Positions 1-12,172 of a DNA stretch of 64,000 bases are shown here, one piece after another. This DNA comes from Coprinellus micaceus (Eukaryota; Basidiomycota; Agaricomycetes; Agaricales; Psathyrellaceae). The translations under genes were made by a program, and so were the position numbers. Location of the stretch: positions 2,666,001-2,730,000 of the forward strand of contig OX596336.1 of assembly GCA_951394405.1 (NCBI GenBank), written 5' to 3'. Within the stretch, counting starts at the first letter, position 1. Each line of letters opens with the position of its first letter. The notes under the pieces are model-generated. The model made no database searches. It saw only the letters and a list, made by a program, of their open reading frames with translations, and had not been told where the DNA came from.

Positions 1-742
1 ATATTTCTTGGCCAGAAGAACCTTCTTCTGCGGAAAGGTTAGTTGACTGGGACGCGCACGGGGGAGCGCCACACGCACCCTCTCATTCAGTTCTTCCAAT
101 CGCGAGTGGAGTTGGCGGATGGTTTCTTCTTCAGCCTTGAGACTGGACTTGGAGGCGACTAGGGTGTCAGGCTAGTGGTGCAAAGTGAGATGGTTGAACA
201 TTAAACAAGAAGAAAGTGAGACACACCTGCGGTTGGTCCTTCTCCTGCTCCCTGAGGGTCCTCTCCAGCCTGGCGATGCGGTCGCGGGCTCCTCCTAATC
301 CATCGATGATACCCGACAGCTGCTGGCTTGCCCGGGGCATAGGCCGGATCTTGTGGCTGTCGAACGAGGTCAGTGAAGATCTCTGGGGCAAGGAGGGTTG
401 GACTCACTACCGGTGCAGCAGCTTCAACGCAGATTGGGCGTGAACCTCCGGGGCGATCTCCGGCGCCCTGTCGTCCCTCCTTGCTGCAGTCCTCCTCAGA
501 GGAGTAGCACCGACAAACTCGACGCGCTTGAGACGGCCCTCATCGTTGGAGGTGGGCCTGAGGGTGAAGAGGCCGAGCTCGGTGGCATCGACGTCGCGAA
601 TGAGGTGGCCGATCTCTGCGGCGAGGACAGCCTGTGTGAAGGGGGTGGGTGTGTGTGTGCGGGCTGTGTGGTGGGCAATGGCGGAGATGGAGCGTGTGCG
701 GTGTGTGAGGCGGTCGATCTGGTCGGAGAGAAGGGCAGCCAT
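1..742 (-). CDS. SPC34: DASH complex subunit Spc34-like (3' end beyond window)
   Basis: Likely subunit of the DASH/Dam1 ring that couples kinetochores to spindle microtubules. Exons read as 411-742, 227-356, 79-171 and 1-27 on the minus strand, with introns of 54, 55 and 51 nt; all junctions keep the frame. The N-terminus (about residues 1-45) has the family pattern of a short helical start followed by EIGHLIRDVDATELGLF, which resembles the yeast Spc34 segment DITRLIKDCNHDEAYLLF. The C-terminal exons give a charged coiled coil ending in KKVLLAKKY, again like yeast Spc34 near its end (KKEVLL). The start ATG (742-740) is the first one and overlaps the start of the divergent DOCK gene. Family assignment rests on remembered similarity, not a search; the coiled coil alone would be unspecific. 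Confidence 0.72.
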
Positions 743-3700
743 GATGGCAGATCAAACAGCGCCTCTTTTGCGTCCCTCACCATCCCCCGCGATGTGGGAG
801 CCCCTTCCCCTCATCGTCTACGGTTACGCCATCCACCCTCTCTCGCCGTCTCGCAGGGACACCTATTCCACGCCCCGCAGTCGCCTCTCCACCGTCACAG
901 AGGCCTCGGCCGACGAGCACACCTTCAGCAATGTCGTCAATCTCGAGGTCGGAGACGAGGTCTATGCCTTTGAAAAGTACACCCCATCGCCCAGGGAGCC
1001 CGTAGATGGGATCTGGTACAGAGGGTGCGTCATGCATCACCAGGGGACAGACAGCTCCTCGCGGTATTGATTCATTTTATCCTCTGTAGTTACGTTGTAT
1101 GCACGACACGTCGTCCACCCGTCGTCTGGTCGCTATCCTCCGAAGGCTCCAACCCAAGGCCGCCAGCAAAGTCCGAGGAGTCGCAGCAAGTGTTCATTGG
1201 CATCTTCCCCCGCTCCCATATCTATATCCGAGACGAGCTTACCGACGCAGAAGGCCGCCTCCCTGAATTGCACAGGGCCCTGAATGGCGGAGGCAGTACC
1301 ACCAGCAGCCAGAATAGCGGGTATGGGCGCGACAGTCCAGCAGACTTGTACTCGGCATGGAATAAGGACAAGGCCACCTTGGGGATGGGGACAGTAATGG
1401 AGGAGCCTGAAGACGAGTACCAAGCCGGACGCACTTCCTACCGCCTGGGTCCCCCTCCAGACCAAGCCCATTCTTCACGAGCAGGCCTCCCAGTCTATTC
1501 TAACAGCATTCGATCCGCGTCACCCACCGACTCTCAAGTGGCGAAACCCCCTCCCCCTCGACCATCCCTCAAGTCTGGAGATGACACCCGCGAAGGACAG
1601 AAGCAACCCATTATCGACGAAATAGCGTCGGCCCTCCGCGAATGGCACCATCTCATGTTCCAATACCTCGCAAGACGGGACTACCAACTCTTCCACATGG
1701 TCAAAGACCAGATAGAGGCACTACACCTTGGTCGACGGCAACTCTTGGCGTCAGCACTCAGTGCAGAGGAGACCGTAAACATGCGTCGCGACTGCGTAAC
1801 GAAACTCGTTGTTGGAAATCTCATTCAGGGCTTGGACGTGATTGTCCGTCACCCGACTTGGGGGGGCTTGGTGAACGTTGACGTCGAAGGCGGAGGAGAT
1901 CCTCGGAGCTGGATAAGCGCAATTCGAATGTATACCATGCAGGTGTCTCTGGCATATTTGGACATCTCGCGGGAGGACATGAAGCTGGGTGGCCTACGGC
2001 GGAGTGTGGACTATCTAACGAATGGGTCTGTACCCACCCCTGCCCACTCCGCCTTCCCCAACCTCATTCACCAACCTCACCGCAAATCACACTCTCAGGC
2101 GACGATCAGTCCGTCAGATGTTCACAAACCTTCTCCCACCAAGTTTTATCACGTATTCCTCGACCTTCGTGCCTTTGTGGCGTCGCTCTGTGCCCCTGGA
2201 GAAAGCGCCGAGCTCTTTTTCTCACTGTGGACAAAGCATACCTGTCAATTCCTCACCGAAGACTTCTGCGCTATCCTGAACCACAACGGCGTCCTTGCCA
2301 GGGATCCCTCAAGTAGGATACGCACGCTTTTCACCGACCTCACAATCTCGGACGTTCAGGATCCGATCTATCTCGTCTGTCGCATCGTCAGAACGGGCGC
2401 TCTGAAAATTGGGCCTGACGCCAGCACCGGCACCGTGGGCTCTGACTCGGTATCCCGATCAACAAGCTTCTCACCCCTTGGAACAGCTTCTTACTGGGCA
2501 GAAGATGCGAGTCCCATCTCATCATCCGTAGCATCGCGACACTTTGGCGAAGGCCAGCTTAGGCGCCCGTTCGGCTGTGCGATTCTGGAGCTGACGGACT
2601 TGGTCAAGATGCTCGCTGAGCAGTCGGACGTATCGGTCCTCAAAGAACACACCCTCCCTATCTACGTGCCCACAAACGAAACATCTTTCTCCATGATTCA
2701 CCAAAACATCGTCAACGGGGTGGTGAAGGAGTATGACAAGTCACCTCGGTACGTCACTGTCGTCCACTATTCTTACCATGCGCCAACATCACATTTTTAG
2801 CGCCGAATCCTTGGCGGTTTCAGTCAAGTTCTTCAGGGGTGATCTTCCCACTGTTCTTCGGGAGAACACAACACTGCTGCAGGACATCCCGCATACCCTC
2901 CGACTTGGGTTCCCTGATGCTGTATTCCCTGGTGAAACCCGCAACGAGCTATATATCAAGCTTTGGTGTGGCGATTTCACTGCAAGCCATTCTAGCTCAG
3001 GTCGTCTGAGCGTGACCAACTTTGCTCGAGGAACTATTGGCCACTCTAGCACCAACGTCCAGATCACTGTGGAGGTTCGCGACAGCGACGGGCAGATCAT
3101 CCCGAACGTGATCTACCAGGGAAGCGGGGAGCCTCCCGTTACCCAATTTCACTCCATTGTATTCCAGCGGTGCACAGAACCAACGTTTGGTGAACTCATC
3201 AAGGTCAGGTTACCTTCGGAAGGCATTCCGAATTGGCACCTCTTCTTCACCTTCCGAAACCGCAGCTCTCGCGCTTCGACATCCAGAACCGCTCCCGACT
3301 CCGGCGACAGACCGTACGCATTCGCATTCCAACCCCTCTTCCCCGACGCAAACACATTTGTAAAAGACGGAAGCCATACCCTCGTCCTCTATCGAGCCGA
3401 CAAGCTCAACTCCGTCACTGTCGAACACTACCTAGGCGCGCAGTGTCGCTTAATGCCCGGTCAGAAGGTTGACCAGATTCCCCTTAGCCCCGACATGCAA
3501 CGCCTAGCACCCGCTGTGAGGGACAGCTTGACTATCAGGTCGTCTCTTACTTCCACCCGATTCACCCACAATCAAGTCCTCCTCCGGCTCCTCAACTGGG
3601 AAAGCCTCGACCATGATGCACTTACGAGGCTCATGGCGGAGCTTCCATTCATCGGCGAAAGCGAAATAGTCAAGTATCTCCGCGATGTTTTCGACTCACT

Positions 3701-6700
3701 CTTCGGCATCTTGGTATCGACCAGCAACCAGTCCGGGGAGCTTGATCTCATGGTCTTCAACGCCCTCGTGTCAATCCTACTCATCATTCAGGACCGTCGC
3801 TTCAGCAACTTCCAACCTGTCCTCGACGTCTACATCGATAGGCATTTCAGCTTCGGCACCGCTGCCTCCCATATCATCCACTCGATGAACCGCCTCCTCA
3901 CCAACCCCACCTCCCTCGAGAGCGCTAAACCCTTGCGTTCCGCCCTCAAAGTTTGGCACTATATCTTCAAGTTCATCGCACGATCCCGTGAGCTACAGAA
4001 GATCAAGGAACTTGGCATGGGTGGGGGAGCTACCGCTGAACACTTGGAGTCCAAGTTCAAGAGGGAACTACGCTCACACCTTTCCGAAGTCATTGGCATG
4101 ATGTCCACATCCTCCCCGGCGTCCATCATTGGTACACAAACGATCGCCTTGCAACACTTTACGTCGATCCTTCCGGAACTTGCGAAGATGTTCAATACCG
4201 TTGAACTCGTTTCCGTTGTAACCACCTTCGCCAACGCCGTCAACGCATCTAAAGGGAAGATTGTGATCTGGAAGTTGATCATGTACCTTCAGATCGTGAA
4301 GGGCTTCTTGTTTGATAACCCAGAGAGCAGGCCACTTCTCGTGGATGCGGTGGTTATTTGGATCAAGCCGCACTTTGGGAGGTATGACGAGTACGTCCAT
4401 ACGCACACGACGGATACAGAGTCAGCGAAGGACGCGGCGAGGGTGAGCTGGCTGGAGTGCGTGAGGCTTTGCGTGACGATCGTTGCGGTAATGCTGGACA
4501 AGCTTCAGCAAAGTCTCGTCTCCCCTACTGTTCTGAATGACCAACGTGGTCTGCGAAAGGAACAGGATAATGTCGAAACGCTTCTGCATCTCATGCCCAA
4601 GTGCGTACACCATCAATCGCTTTTTTGGACATTGCTCACATTTCTTCCAGATTGTTGGATTCTTATCGAGAGATCCAAAGCCCAGGCTCCCGCAAGGCTA
4701 TTGAACGAACGCACACGCCTTCGACAACAAAGGCAGCACTGCCCGTCACCTTCCCCGAGTCATATCCCTTCTCCCTTGTCACCGCCCTGCCCGAAGACCG
4801 TTCATCTGGTCCTGTGTACACCCAAAAGGATGGCGCCTTCTACCCCTCGCTAGGCGAGACCGCGATCGTGTTCCTCGCCCTCGTCCTCACAGCCCCTACC
4901 AGACACATCGTCGCTTACTTCCAAGAGCACTTTGACATTGAAGGCCGGGACCGTTTCGTGAACTTCCTCATGCAGTTCTTCAAGACCGCAGTGTCAATAC
5001 TGGATAACGAAGCGTTCCCGAGAGCGTGGCTGAATGCAAATGTTCTCGCGCACAAAGTGTTAGTGAAGATCATGGACCCAATCGCGACCATGCTCACGAA
5101 CGAGTTTATCCCGAGGAAGGGGTCGGATTACGCGTTCGATGCAAACCTGTGGAAGGACGCATTCCATATGCTTCTGAAGGTGCTTTCGTCCGATCACTTG
5201 GTAATCGAGCAATTCAGTCCGCAGGTGTGTACACGTTCTGGTCTTGTACTATTTGTGTGCCGACGTTTCATTCCCTCAGAAACGACGCGCTATTTGGCGA
5301 TTAGCAGGTGATCTTCGTGGAGAAGGCGCATCCATTCTTTTGAACCTCTGGCAAGCCCTCGATCACGACCCAACAGATGAAGCAGGCCCAGATGGAGGGT
5401 ATCAAATTTACCTCTTCCCCTTGGTTGGCCATGTCGTCAACCTCTGCCTCAGTCACCACGACCAGCTGCGAAGCAACGCCGTCACCATACTCTCACATAT
5501 GGTTGTATCCGAGTACGAACACGATGGGCACTTTGACGACATCGAGAACGAGGTCGTCACGAAGCTCGATTCGTTATTCATGTCAGATAGCAAGGGCGAT
5601 GATATTTCGAGGGCATTTTTCATCGGCCAGTTGAGGCTTCTCTTCGAGCACGCGGAGGTCGATGACGAATTGAGACAGCGGGTTGGGAACTTCCTCGACT
5701 CCGTGGATTTGTTTCTCGAGTTGCTCCTCAGTGTCAGGGCACTGCCGGAAGGAGAGGAGTATGCGGATGATAGGGTCATCGCGACGGTAAGCTCGAGTGC
5801 CTTTCTATGAGACTACAGACTCATTGACTTGCAGCTTCGATTGATGAACTTCATCCGTCGTATCGGACGCGATGAGATTTACATCAAATACGTTCACCAG
5901 CTCGTCAACGTACGTCTACCCTTCTGAATAATTCTCTCCCTATGGCTCACATTTGAATTTAGATGCACCTCCAATCTCAAAGCTACGTTGAGGCCGCTTT
6001 GACGCTGAAGCTGCATGCCGATCTTCACGAATGGGATCTCAACTCATTCGTGCCGCCCATGGAGGACCTTGGTCTCCCTCAACAGTCCCACTTCCATCGG
6101 AAAGAGACGCTCTGCTTGCTCATTCTCGACTACCTTGGCAAAGGCAAGGCCTGGGAGAATGCCGTCGATATTTGCAGGGAACTCGCGTTCCAACACGCGG
6201 AGGTGACATTCAACTAGTGAGTTCATCAGCATGGTTGCAAAGGAATTCTACTTATTCTCCCCCAGCGCTCGACTATCCGAGATCCTTCGCCATCAAGCTA
6301 CCCTTCTCGAACATATCATCACTGAACAGCGCTACTATCCTGACTATTATCGAGTGACATTCTATGGCAACTTCCCGCAAGCCATCCGGGACAAACGCTT
6401 CATTGTGGGTTCGGCCTACCCCTTGACCTTGATCCTCACACTGACGACCCTCTGCAGTATCGTGGATACGACTGGGAGAAGTACGGTGCATTCTGCGAAC
6501 GGATGCTTAACAAGCACCCCGGCGCTCAGTTGTATAAGGCCGCTGGAGAACCACCAGCTGATATCCGATACGGAAACGACCAGTACATCCAGTGCACCGC
6601 TGTCACTCCTGAGCCCAACCGCGATCTACCCATCTTCACGAATCCTGATGTTCCCTTGGCGGTTAAGACTTACTACGAGCACTGGTGCGTATAGTTCCGA

Positions 6701-7878
6701 TTGTGTGGTTGTGGTCTGGCTCATAGCCTTGCAGTGGCATCAACCTCTTTAGTTCAACTCGTCAAGCGCGCAAGGTCTTCAACAACGTCGAAGAAACGTG
6801 GATCGAGAAGACATATTATACGACCGAAGAGGCTTTTCCTACCGTTCTTCGCCGGTCTGAGGTCGTCGCAACCAAGTGCATTGAATTATCACCCCTAGAG
6901 AATGCACTCAACGAGGTCGAAACGAAGACAAAGGAACTAACAGCGCTTCACGCCAAATACAACGCCCTAGCCAAGACGACGCAGCAGGTATCCACAAACG
7001 CACTCGCGATGGCTCTCAACAGCGCCGTCGACGCCCCTCTCAACACAGGAATTGCAGCCTACCGGCAGCTATTCTTTAACCCTGAATACCTCGATCAATA
7101 TCCTGAACGCGCAGAGCTCGTCGACCAGCTCCGCGCAGCGATCGAGGAGCAGGTGCGGGTGATCGACAACTGCCTCCGCCTCCATGGCATGCTCTGCTCA
7201 CCGGAATTTATTCCCTTCCACGAAACGCTCATGAAGTTCTTCCGCAAGAACTTCCGGGACGAGATCCGCAAGCTCGTTGTTGACGATGGAACGGATTCGC
7301 TCATTTCCCCTAACGGCCCTCCCCGCTTTCCCGATGGTCCATACACTCCTTCAACGCCGTATGACACCCACACTGGCTCTATATCCCTTTCCCGCAGCTT
7401 CTCTACCTCATCATCACAACGAAACAACACCTACGTTATACCTCCCCTCCAGCTCGGGAAGAGCACCCTCACCCCGCCGCCTGGCTCGCCCGCCAGCATA
7501 GCACACAACATCTTGGGCAGCGGATCGTCCCAACAACAGCCTCCAGCAAAGCAGACGCCTTTGCAACGGCACCTCGCGCATCTCACGAAACATGGCATAA
7601 ACGCCGTATCATCCTCGCCAAGCCAGATGCCAGCAGATGATGGCTCGTCCCCAACGGAGTCGCCACACAACTCGTTCGTGAACGTCGGGAGCGGGCCTCC
7701 GAATGGAATCCAAGGGACATTGATCGGAGGAGCACATAGTACGACGCAGGTATCAAGTGGCGCTACTTCGACTGCGGGATCGTATATGGGGAGCATTGGG
7801 AGCTTCGGCTCACTGAGGGGGAGGTTCTCCAGGTTTGGGAGCCTAAATTTCGGGCGTCGGAATGGTAATCCTTCTTGA
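741..7878 (+). CDS. DOCK-family guanine nucleotide exchange factor (SH3-DHR1-DHR2)
   Basis: Probable Rho/Rac/Cdc42 exchange factor of the CZH/DOCK family, acting at the membrane in polarity signalling. Ten exons: 741-1024, 1090-2748, 2801-4600, 4651-5224, 5280-5786, 5835-5909, 5963-6216, 6266-6404, 6458-6684, 6735-7878; together about 2220 residues, the usual size for fungal DOCK proteins. The N-terminus (about 1-110) is an SH3-like module (GDEVYAFEKY...GIWYRGYVV). A C2-like DHR1 starts near residue 690 (RNELYIKLWCGDF). DHR2 lies in the last 700 residues and shows KRRAIWRLAGDLRGEGA, RLSEILRHQATLLEHI, WIEKTYYTTEEAFPTVLRRSE and the terminal helices around NTGIAAYRQLFF. A Ser/Pro-rich tail of about 200 residues follows. 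An in-frame ATG at 792 (MWEPLPL) is an alternative start that would free the Spc34 start codon from overlap. Confidence 0.9.
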
Positions 7879-8449
7879 AGAGGATGGATGCCGACTTGGA
7901 CTCGTGCTATTTTCTTGGTGATTTACTATCGGGATTTTTGCTACCATTTTTCATCTACGTCTACTCTTTTCTCCGATCTTTATACCTTTTTTATATATCG
8001 AGAGCTACCCGGGACCCGCTATTCCAGCTGTCTGTCGACGTCTTTCTTTCTTTCTTTCTTTCTCCCATTTGATACGATACTGCCATCCAACAATTGTACT
8101 CTCATTCCGAACACTTCGCTCTGCTTCCAGGTCACTCACTTGCTCTTTCCCCGTACTCGTCATCTTCCAAAGCTGTTCATAACATAGCGTTCTAATGATA
8201 CAATAGATTCGTTCCAGGAGGCGCGACAATGGCGCACAAATAAAATAACAATAATGATAGGTAGAGAGCGGTGGCATGGAGCGTCTAGGAGAGGTGTTAT
8301 AGTACATACAAACACAAGCGGCAAATAGCAATAATTTACACCTACAACAACAAGAGGGACCGGGAAACCCAAGGGAAAGAGAATGCGAGGGAAAGAAAGT
8401 GACCATCATGGTACTGAAGAAGAGTGGGTAGGTAGGTAGTTTGCTTTGT
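7879..8449. other. Convergent 3' intergenic region
   Basis: Space between the stop codons of the convergent DOCK and Medusa genes. It is T-rich on the plus strand, contains a (TTTC)n microsatellite near 8040-8062, and presumably holds both 3' UTRs. I see no gene in it. Confidence 0.7.
8040..8062. repeat. (TTTC)n microsatellite
   Basis: Five to six TTTC units in a row, in the presumed 3' UTR of the DOCK gene. Confidence 0.85.
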
Positions 8450-10144
8450 TCAAACGACATACGCCTGGTCTGCTAAGTTATCATCCGCCATGCTGGGGAA
8501 GCTGAAGTCGTTGTAGAGATTGAAATCCATAGCGGGGTTTTCCTGATGATATCCTTGAACTGTCTCCATAGGGTCCATGGCGTCGGGGTAGGACGTCAGG
8601 ACGGCCAGGTTATCCATCGACGGCAAACCGTTCTTGAGGCCGTTATGCCAGGCCATAATCGATTCAGGGACGGTCGCACCGTTGGTATTCATATTGTTGG
8701 CAGTTTCCACGAAGCTGGGGTAGACGGCAGACGAGGAGGAATTGTTACTGTCGACGGGGGAGAGGTAGGTATCGCCCTGAGTCATGGAGGGCAGAAGCTG
8801 GGCATCGATGGGAGGGGACTCGTATTTCGCGGCGTCATGGGGGGAGGGATAGGCAATTTGCATGTGGCTGAGTTCGGGGCTCTCCAATGGGGAAGGGTCC
8901 GAAACGGAAGAAGAGCTTCCAGAGACGGAATCTGCCTCGTCATCTGGAGAAACATAGATAGACTACGAGGATGTCAGCCGATGAAATTAATCAGAGACAT
9001 CGAGGCTACGCACATATTTGGATAAAATCTTCTCCAGTGCCTGGCCCAGAAGGTGCCAGTCGAACACTTTCAAGTCCTTTTCGATGTTCCTGGGCTTGGG
9101 ATCGGGGAACTCCATGATGCGTTGGAAGAAATCCCCAAAGCCAGGCTTATGCTTGGAGACCGTGGTCGGGCGAAGGCCTTCGAGATTGCGTCTGATACGG
9201 TTCTTCTCCTCAACGGGGAACTCGCCGTTAGTCAGACGCTCGAGGAGGTAGATGACATCGACGGATGTGATATAGCATGAGTCAGTTTCCTCGCGGTAGA
9301 TGCAGGATATGACTGTGTCGGCTTCGCAGTAGTCGTCCTGTCGAATGGGCTCGCAGGAGACGATCAACTTGCGACCGTCCTGAACCTTGGAGAAGCGGAC
9401 GAGGCGCCTGCCCGCCGAGTACTCTGCCTGACTCCAGCCCGTGACGACGCTGTCCAAAGGCGTTACGAGCTCGAGCATTGGAGTTTGGGCGATAAGTTTG
9501 GCATGATCGCCAGGGAGCGATGAATGCTTTGAGCGCACGATGGACTGGGTTTTGACACGGCGATGGATGCGAAGCTTTGGCTGGGTCAAGGCGGCTCGCT
9601 CTGCGGCGGTGGTGGGGACGTGGCTGAGCGTGGCACCCCGCCTGCGCATACCGGTCACTTCCTGCTTGGGAGCTTTTCCAGAGGCGGGCTGGGAAGCAAG
9701 GATACGATCAGGGGTGCACGCTGATATCACAAATAAGTCGGTTTTTCATTGACGAGATACACAAGACATACTCGGTGCCCAGTAGCTAAACTCGCCAAAG
9801 GCAACGGAATCCAAGACGACGTTGTCGTGGTTGAGGGCCTGGACGGAGATCAAGACCTTCGAGGAGGAATGCTGCTCATGGTCGAACGGCGGGGCGTTGG
9901 CGTCGAGCTCCCAGCGACCGTAGATGGTATTTGGGAGCTCGCGGACCTTTGTGGCGACCGCCTTGTGGCCGACGACGAGACGGACATACATTGCATCTGC
10001 TAGTTCTGGACGGAAATGGATGCGAACTGTGATGGGGGCGCCACGCTCGCCCTCTGCGGGAGTGTAGCCGAGGACATGAATGATGCCAGTTGGAGAAACG
10101 ACGGCGTCGCTGGGGTTTGCGTCTGGAATTGTGGGGGACGACAT
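8450..10144 (-). CDS. medA: Medusa (MedA)-like transcriptional regulator
   Basis: Homologue of the fungal developmental regulator Medusa (Aspergillus MedA, Ustilago Med1), which controls conidiation, mating or adhesion genes in ascomycetes and smuts. Three exons: 9772-10144, 9014-9720, 8450-8962; about 530 residues. The first exon holds the conserved module GIIHVLGYTPAEGERGAP...FRPELADAMYVRLVVG, an Ig-like fold in related proteins. The second holds the hallmark stretch DVIYLLERLTNGEFPVEEKN followed by RIRRNLEGLRPTTVSKHKPG and FFQRIMEFPDPKPR. The C-terminus is low complexity, rich in Ser, Asn, Pro and acidic residues, as expected of an activation region. The start chosen (10144, MSSPTIPD) is the ATG just before the conserved module; an upstream in-frame extension exists to about 10216. 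Its role in this species is inferred from the family. Confidence 0.85.
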
Positions 10145-10264
10145 GGGGGACGGAGTGAAAGAGAAAGAGGGGCAGCGAAAGGGGGTGACCATAGACCTTG
10201 CACTATATTGGGTCATGCGCCTCCACCGATGATGAACGCTCGATCATGCCTATATTTAGCGCCC

Positions 10265-11282
10265 TTACTCGGCCATACACGTCACGTGCCGCACCTCTCG
10301 CCGGCCATTCCGCCACAGCCGGACAAGCGCCGGTGCATGGCCCTCGCGCGAGACGATGCGTTCGCAGAGCACACAGGTATCGCTCAGCAGGCCTTCGTAC
10401 CCCCGCAGAAATTCAACCATGTCCCGCAGCTGAACGCGCTCTTCCTGCTGCAGAATCTTTGCAATCTCTTGCGAGAGAGCCTGGTACACCCCGTAGTCCG
10501 ACTGCGAGTGCGGCGCTTTCTAAACAAGGCCCTTCAGCCCTCCATTCCAGAGACAAGACCCCCCAACAAAGCGGAGAGATAACAAGAACTCACCCGTTCT
10601 CGAGGCCCAAAGCAGGTCACCATATGAACAAGGGCCGCATTGTCGGTGCTGCTGTAGCCCAGCGAGATGTAGGCAGTGAGCACGTCCGGGATGGTGAAGC
10701 GCATCATGCGTGGTTTGTCTTCTCGTCGTTCTCGCGTCTTCTCCCAGATGTGCAGACGACACGTGCCTTGTGTCTTGTTGCACTCTCGTGCATAGCGCAC
10801 AAGGTCCTGGGCATACAGGGGCTCTGCCGGGGCAGCATCCGGAGCACGGAAAAATGACGTTGTGCTGCGATCGGCGGGAACGTACGGTTTTGGGGACTCT
10901 GGGGATGGAGGACGCCTGGGAGAATCGAGTCAGCATAAAGGAGGCGCTGCACCGATGCAGTGACTGCCCACCTCCGTTTCCGGCTGTCCCGTCTGTAGTT
11001 GACGTCGAATTGGGTAGCATCCGCCTCCATCCTATCGTGCGCTCCAAGCAGTGCCTTTTGCACCACATCGGATCGAATCATGTCCCCCACTTCCTTCAAT
11101 TTGTCGAAATCCGCCTTGCTGCTGTGCACCTGCTGGCCACTGAATGGATCGGTGTTGTGGAAGATGGGACGCCTGAGGAGGCCTGCTGGGATGCGCCTGA
11201 CTGCGGCGAGCTGGGTGTGGAGATCGGAGAGGGCATTGATTTGGTCGTGTAATACAGTGAGTTGGGAGCTGGACGAGTCCAT
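10265..11282 (-). CDS. MED27: Mediator complex subunit Med27-like
   Basis: Three exons: 10972-11282, 10594-10915, 10265-10519; about 295 residues, in the size range of Med27. An N-terminal helical part (HDQINALSDLHTQLAAVRR) is followed by a middle domain and by a C-terminal putative zinc site: FLRGYEGLLSDTCVLCERIV then WRNGRREVRHVTC. The spacing C-x2-C ... WR ... H-x2-C at the extreme C-terminus matches the end of metazoan and fungal Med27. Med27 sits in the Mediator tail and helps activators contact RNA polymerase II. The rest of the sequence is too divergent for me to be certain, so another small protein with a terminal CCHC site is possible. It ends 121 bp upstream of the Medusa start on the same strand. 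Confidence 0.62.
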
Positions 11283-11366
11283 AGCAATCGAGAAAGAGGG
11301 GATCGTCTGCAAGTTGCAATTCAAGTCGTGATCGGCCTCACACGTGTGTCCCGGTGGGGCCCTCAT

Positions 11367-11967
11367 CTAATCAGAGAGTCCGTCCGACCATACCCCAGCC
11401 CCGACCAGGCCCCCCCATCCCTCCCTGTACCGCCCAACCAGCACGAATACCACCGTCGCCTCCGCAGCCACGGACACTCGAACGCAGTATTTTTTGTCCA
11501 GCTTGTCCAGAGCCGCGACCAAGGCACCGCCGCCGCTGAATTTGAATGTCGCCGGCAGGCCGGTCTCCGTTAAGGGGACGAAATGCATCTTCCCTGGATG
11601 AGCCCAGTTCGAAATAGCGAGGCGGCTGACCGACCTGCCCCTCCAAGCCAAGCGCCCTCGATACATTGTCTGCATGGTCCTTGCCGTATTCGCCCCTGCC
11701 CAGCCAAAGCCCACCATCCTCGAGGTCGTCCGCTTCGCTGCTTTGACCCGCGAGAACACTGCTGCAGGCATGTGCAAAGGCAGTTTCCTTGGCGGTGGTG
11801 ACCAGGTTCTGCAGGTACTCTACTGCGGCCTTGTCGACGTCGTCGATGTCGGCGGGGGACACAACAAGCGGGGACAAGGAGGAGGTGTTCTTGAGAAAGT
11901 TCATGACGGGCGAGGAAGAGTGTTGTGGTGAAGGGTGCTCTGATGTCATGGGCCTAGTTGACTCCAT
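11367..11967 (-). CDS. Unrecognised small protein, splice model uncertain
   Basis: A protein of about 182 residues if exons are 11748-11967 and 11367-11695 with a 52-nt intron (GTCAAA donor, GGGCAG acceptor). Exon 1 has a Ser-rich start followed by an amphipathic helix (DDVDKAAVEYLQNLVTTAKE). Exon 2 reads WAHPGKMHFVPLTETGLP and later LDKKYCVRVSVAAEATVVFV, which alternates like a small beta domain. A second splice choice joins the frames about 70 nt further downstream, and an unspliced frame also stays open, so the middle of the protein is unsure. I do not recognise the family. Start 11967 is the first ATG; 11949 is also possible. It is divergent from the LETM1-domain gene, with about 205 bp between starts. 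Confidence 0.45.
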
Positions 11968-12172
11968 TGATCTCTTCTCAGCATTGAATTCGGTCACAGC
12001 TCAAGGAAGACCGCATATCCCCTTCTTCCATATTTGGGCACTTGGGGATCACATGACAGCACGGACGCGGTGCTGGCTGAGAGTGTGGAGTTGATTTTCA
12101 AAGTTGACCACCACCGCCTGCGCAAGTGTAGGACGTTCTCCTTTCTCCGTCTCTCTCTCCCTTTCTCAGTAG

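Noticed and set aside
398..973. Long plus-strand frames opposite the Spc34 gene
   Set aside because: They mirror the minus-strand coding exons and end inside the DOCK first exon; no family features.
9749..10582. Plus-strand frames opposite Medusa and Med27
   Set aside because: Antisense shadows; the minus strand has conserved domains and consistent splice sites.
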